Shown here one piece after another: positions 7,069 to 8,319 of a stretch of DNA of 8,319 bases (the first letter of the stretch is position 1; each line of letters starts with the position of its first letter). This stretch comes from JAOUEA01 sp041287635 (GTDB lineage: Bacteria; Actinomycetota; UBA4738; HRBIN12). The notes under the pieces were generated by a model, which saw only the letters and a program-made list of their open reading frames with translations, was not told the origin of the DNA and made no database searches. The DNA lies in contig JBGGNG010000174.1 in the NCBI GenBank assembly GCA_041287635.1, positions 1 to 8,319 on the forward strand, in the 5' to 3' direction. Position numbers and translations under genes: made by a program.

Positions 7069-7074
7069 CGACGG

Positions 7075-7539
7075 GTGAGTTCGAGCAGCGGCGCGACCGG
7101 ATCCGGACCCTGGCCCGAGCCCGACGAGGTCGACGCACGGGCCGAGGCGGAACGACTCGCTACCAGGGCGGCGGCAGTGGCGACCGATCTCGATGCGGCC
7201 GGCGATCGGATGGTCGATCATCTCGACGACATCGACGAGCACGTCGCGGCATGGGACGAGCGCACCGAGACCCAGGGCTCGAAAGGTGTCGCGCTCGCGG
7301 TCGCAGGTCTGAGTGTGGCGTACCTGCTGATCCTGCCCGTGCTGCTCGTGATCGGGATCTACACCTACATCACCGTCTACGCGATCGTAAAGGCGGTCGA
7401 CTCGGGTCCGGACTCGGCCGACGCCCAGGTGGTGCTGCTCGGGGTCGTGGGCCTCGTGACGTTGTTCGTGGTGCTGCTCGGCGGCGGGATGTGGGCGATC
7501 GGCCGAACCGCCGACCCGAAGAGGCGGCCCAGGTACTGA
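7075..7539 (+). CDS. Small membrane protein of unknown function
   Basis: A 154-residue protein I do not recognise. Residues 1-20 are Ser/Gly/Pro-rich. Residues about 17-66 are a charged, alanine-rich, probably helical or coiled-coil segment (ERLATRAAAVATDLDAAGDR, then HLDDIDEHVAAWDER). A long hydrophobic stretch follows at about 71-105, enough for one long or two short helices. Then come a short acidic loop (VDSGPDSADAQ), a second hydrophobic helix at about 117-142 and a basic tail (RTADPKRRPRY). A cytoplasmic helical domain anchored by two or three helices is the simplest picture. GTG 7075 is chosen because it leaves the divergent acyltransferase start free and begins the non-overlapping part; an upstream in-frame extension would run antisense into that gene. 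There is no ribosome site, and a leaderless start is possible. The clean soluble/hydrophobic alternation supports a real gene over the opposite-strand frame. Confidence 0.7.
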   Translation: MSSSSGATGSGPWPEPDEVDARAEAERLATRAAAVATDLDAAGDRMVDHLDDIDEHVAAWDERTETQGSKGVALAVAGLSVAYLLILPVLLVIGIYTYITVYAIVKAVDSGPDSADAQVVLLGVVGLVTLFVVLLGGGMWAIGRTADPKRRPRY

Positions 7540-7555
7540 CCCGAACGGGGACATG

Positions 7556-7588
7556 GGGAAGGGCCGGGCCGACAGCCCGACCCTTCCC
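7556..7588. terminator. Bidirectional GC-rich hairpin terminator
   Basis: An 8-bp arm GGGAAGGG (7556-7563) pairs with CCCTTCCC (7581-7588). After one C/A mismatch, CGGGC (7565-7569) pairs with GCCCG (7575-7579) around the loop CGACA. It sits in the 63-bp gap between two convergent stops (7539 and 7603), the expected place for a shared terminator. Neither side has a T-run, which is common for actinobacterial terminators. Confidence 0.8.
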
Positions 7589-7602
7589 GTCGCGACGTTC
7601 GG

Positions 7603-8319
7603 TCAGATGGCCACCGGACGCCGAGGGACCGGCTCGACCGGCGTCGTGGGCGTGAACGTCGAGACGGTCGAAGGCGTCAGTTCCGCCTCCGGCTCGACGA
7701 CCCGTCCTTCCTTGTTGTCACGCCACTTCATGTACACGTACACCGGGACACCGAGCATCAGGAGCATGAACCCCTTGAACACGATGTCGGACCCGGCACC
7801 CGCGATCGTCCACACGGAGTAGGCGAACGCTAGCAGCGCGATGCCCGCGTCGATCGCGAGTCGGCGGCCCTGGAATCGAGCCCGGTCCGCGAACAACAGA
7901 TACATCTGCGCCGCAGCGGAGTACGCGTAGGGGATCAGCGTGGTGAGCGTGGCCAGCAGCAGGATGAACGTGAACTGGTCCACGAGGGACTTCGTGTAGT
8001 TCATCAACATGAGTCCGCTCAGCAGCAGCGAGCTCACGACCAGCCCGAAGACAGGCGTGCCGCTGCGCCCGGAGACCCGCGCGAACCGCTTGGGGAACAG
8101 CCCGTCGCGTGCCGCAGCGAGGGGCACGCGCCCCGTGAGCAGGATCCAGCCGTTCAGGCATCCGAAGATGCTGACCAACGCGACCAACGCCACGGCGTCG
8201 TCCCAGTAGCCGGCGCCGCCGAATATCGCGGTGGCTGCGGCTGCGAACGGGCTCGCCGAATCCTGCAGCGTGGTCGCGGGGATCACGCCCATGATCGCGA
8301 CCGTCGCCAGGATGTAAAC
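7603..8319 (-). CDS. APC-family amino acid/polyamine transporter, C-terminal half
   Basis: The last 238 residues of an APC-superfamily transporter; the start lies beyond 8319 and the frame is open to the window edge. About half of a typical 450-480-residue protein is visible, with roughly six to seven membrane helices. The best landmark is the cytoplasmic loop after a helix, RVPLAAARDGLFPKRFARV (about 64-82), followed by SGTPVFGLVVSS. This 'processed with care' loop pattern is typical of the basic amino acid/polyamine antiporter branch (AdiC/ArcD-like relatives and uncharacterised permeases). NYTKSLVDQFTFILLLATLT follows. The protein should sit in the cytoplasmic membrane and exchange or import amino acids or polyamines. 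Substrate cannot be read from this half, because the main substrate-binding helices (1 and 6) are largely outside. The C-terminal tail after about residue 200 is polar and Thr/Pro-rich, probably cytoplasmic. It converges on the preceding gene across a strong hairpin. Confidence 0.88.
   Translation of the reverse strand, partial: VYILATVAIMGVIPATTLQDSASPFAAAATAIFGGAGYWDDAVALVALVSIFGCLNGWILLTGRVPLAAARDGLFPKRFARVSGRSGTPVFGLVVSSLLLSGLMLMNYTKSLVDQFTFILLLATLTTLIPYAYSAAAQMYLLFADRARFQGRRLAIDAGIALLAFAYSVWTIAGAGSDIVFKGFMLLMLGVPVYVYMKWRDNKEGRVVEPEAELTPSTVSTFTPTTPVEPVPRRPVAI

Noticed and set aside
5959..7554. Minus-strand 531-residue open frame
   Set aside because: It is out of frame with the acyltransferase and antisense to the small membrane protein, and it is arginine-rich without domain features.

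Overview
The window is GC-rich (G or C dominates third codon positions), densely coding, and carries seven protein genes with almost no intergenic DNA. Several starts are GTG, two gene starts look leaderless, and one gene encodes an MptB/GT87-type polyprenyl-phosphomannose-dependent mannosyltransferase. Together these point to a high-GC actinobacterium (Actinomycetota), probably chromosomal. I cannot place it more finely. I saw no RNA gene, CRISPR array, insertion sequence, integrase or plasmid/phage gene.

Layout. (1) Positions 1-1795, minus strand: tldD followed by the first 139 codons of tldE/pmbA, joined by an 8-nt overlap. They encode the two halves of the TldD/TldE metalloprotease. (2) Positions 1845-4363, plus strand: a short lipoprotein gene and a 657-residue polytopic membrane protein with GT-C glycosyltransferase character, joined by a 4-nt GTGA overlap. 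This pair diverges from tldD across only 49 bp. (3) Positions 4223-7049, minus strand: an acyltransferase-3 family membrane protein and the MptB-like mannosyltransferase, overlapping or nearly abutting. The mannosyltransferase runs tail-to-tail into the plus-strand GT-C gene, and the two coding regions overlap by 141 nt. (4) Positions 7075-7539, plus strand: a 154-residue membrane protein of unknown function, diverging from the acyltransferase over 25 bp. (5) Positions 7603-8319, minus strand: the C-terminal half of an APC-family amino acid/polyamine transporter. A strong GC-rich hairpin separates genes (4) and (5) and probably terminates both.

How it fits together. The central genes (lipoprotein, GT-C-like protein, MptB-like mannosyltransferase, acyltransferase) are all envelope proteins. 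They read as a small cluster for building and acylating a mannose-containing envelope glycan or lipoglycan; this is inference from family membership and proximity. TldD/TldE (peptide maturation or proteolysis) and the permease look like unrelated housekeeping neighbours. The most unusual feature is the 141-nt convergent overlap. The two frames are in exact codon register there, so each protein's last transmembrane helix is encoded opposite the other protein's hydrophilic tail. No clearly new defence or mobile system is visible.
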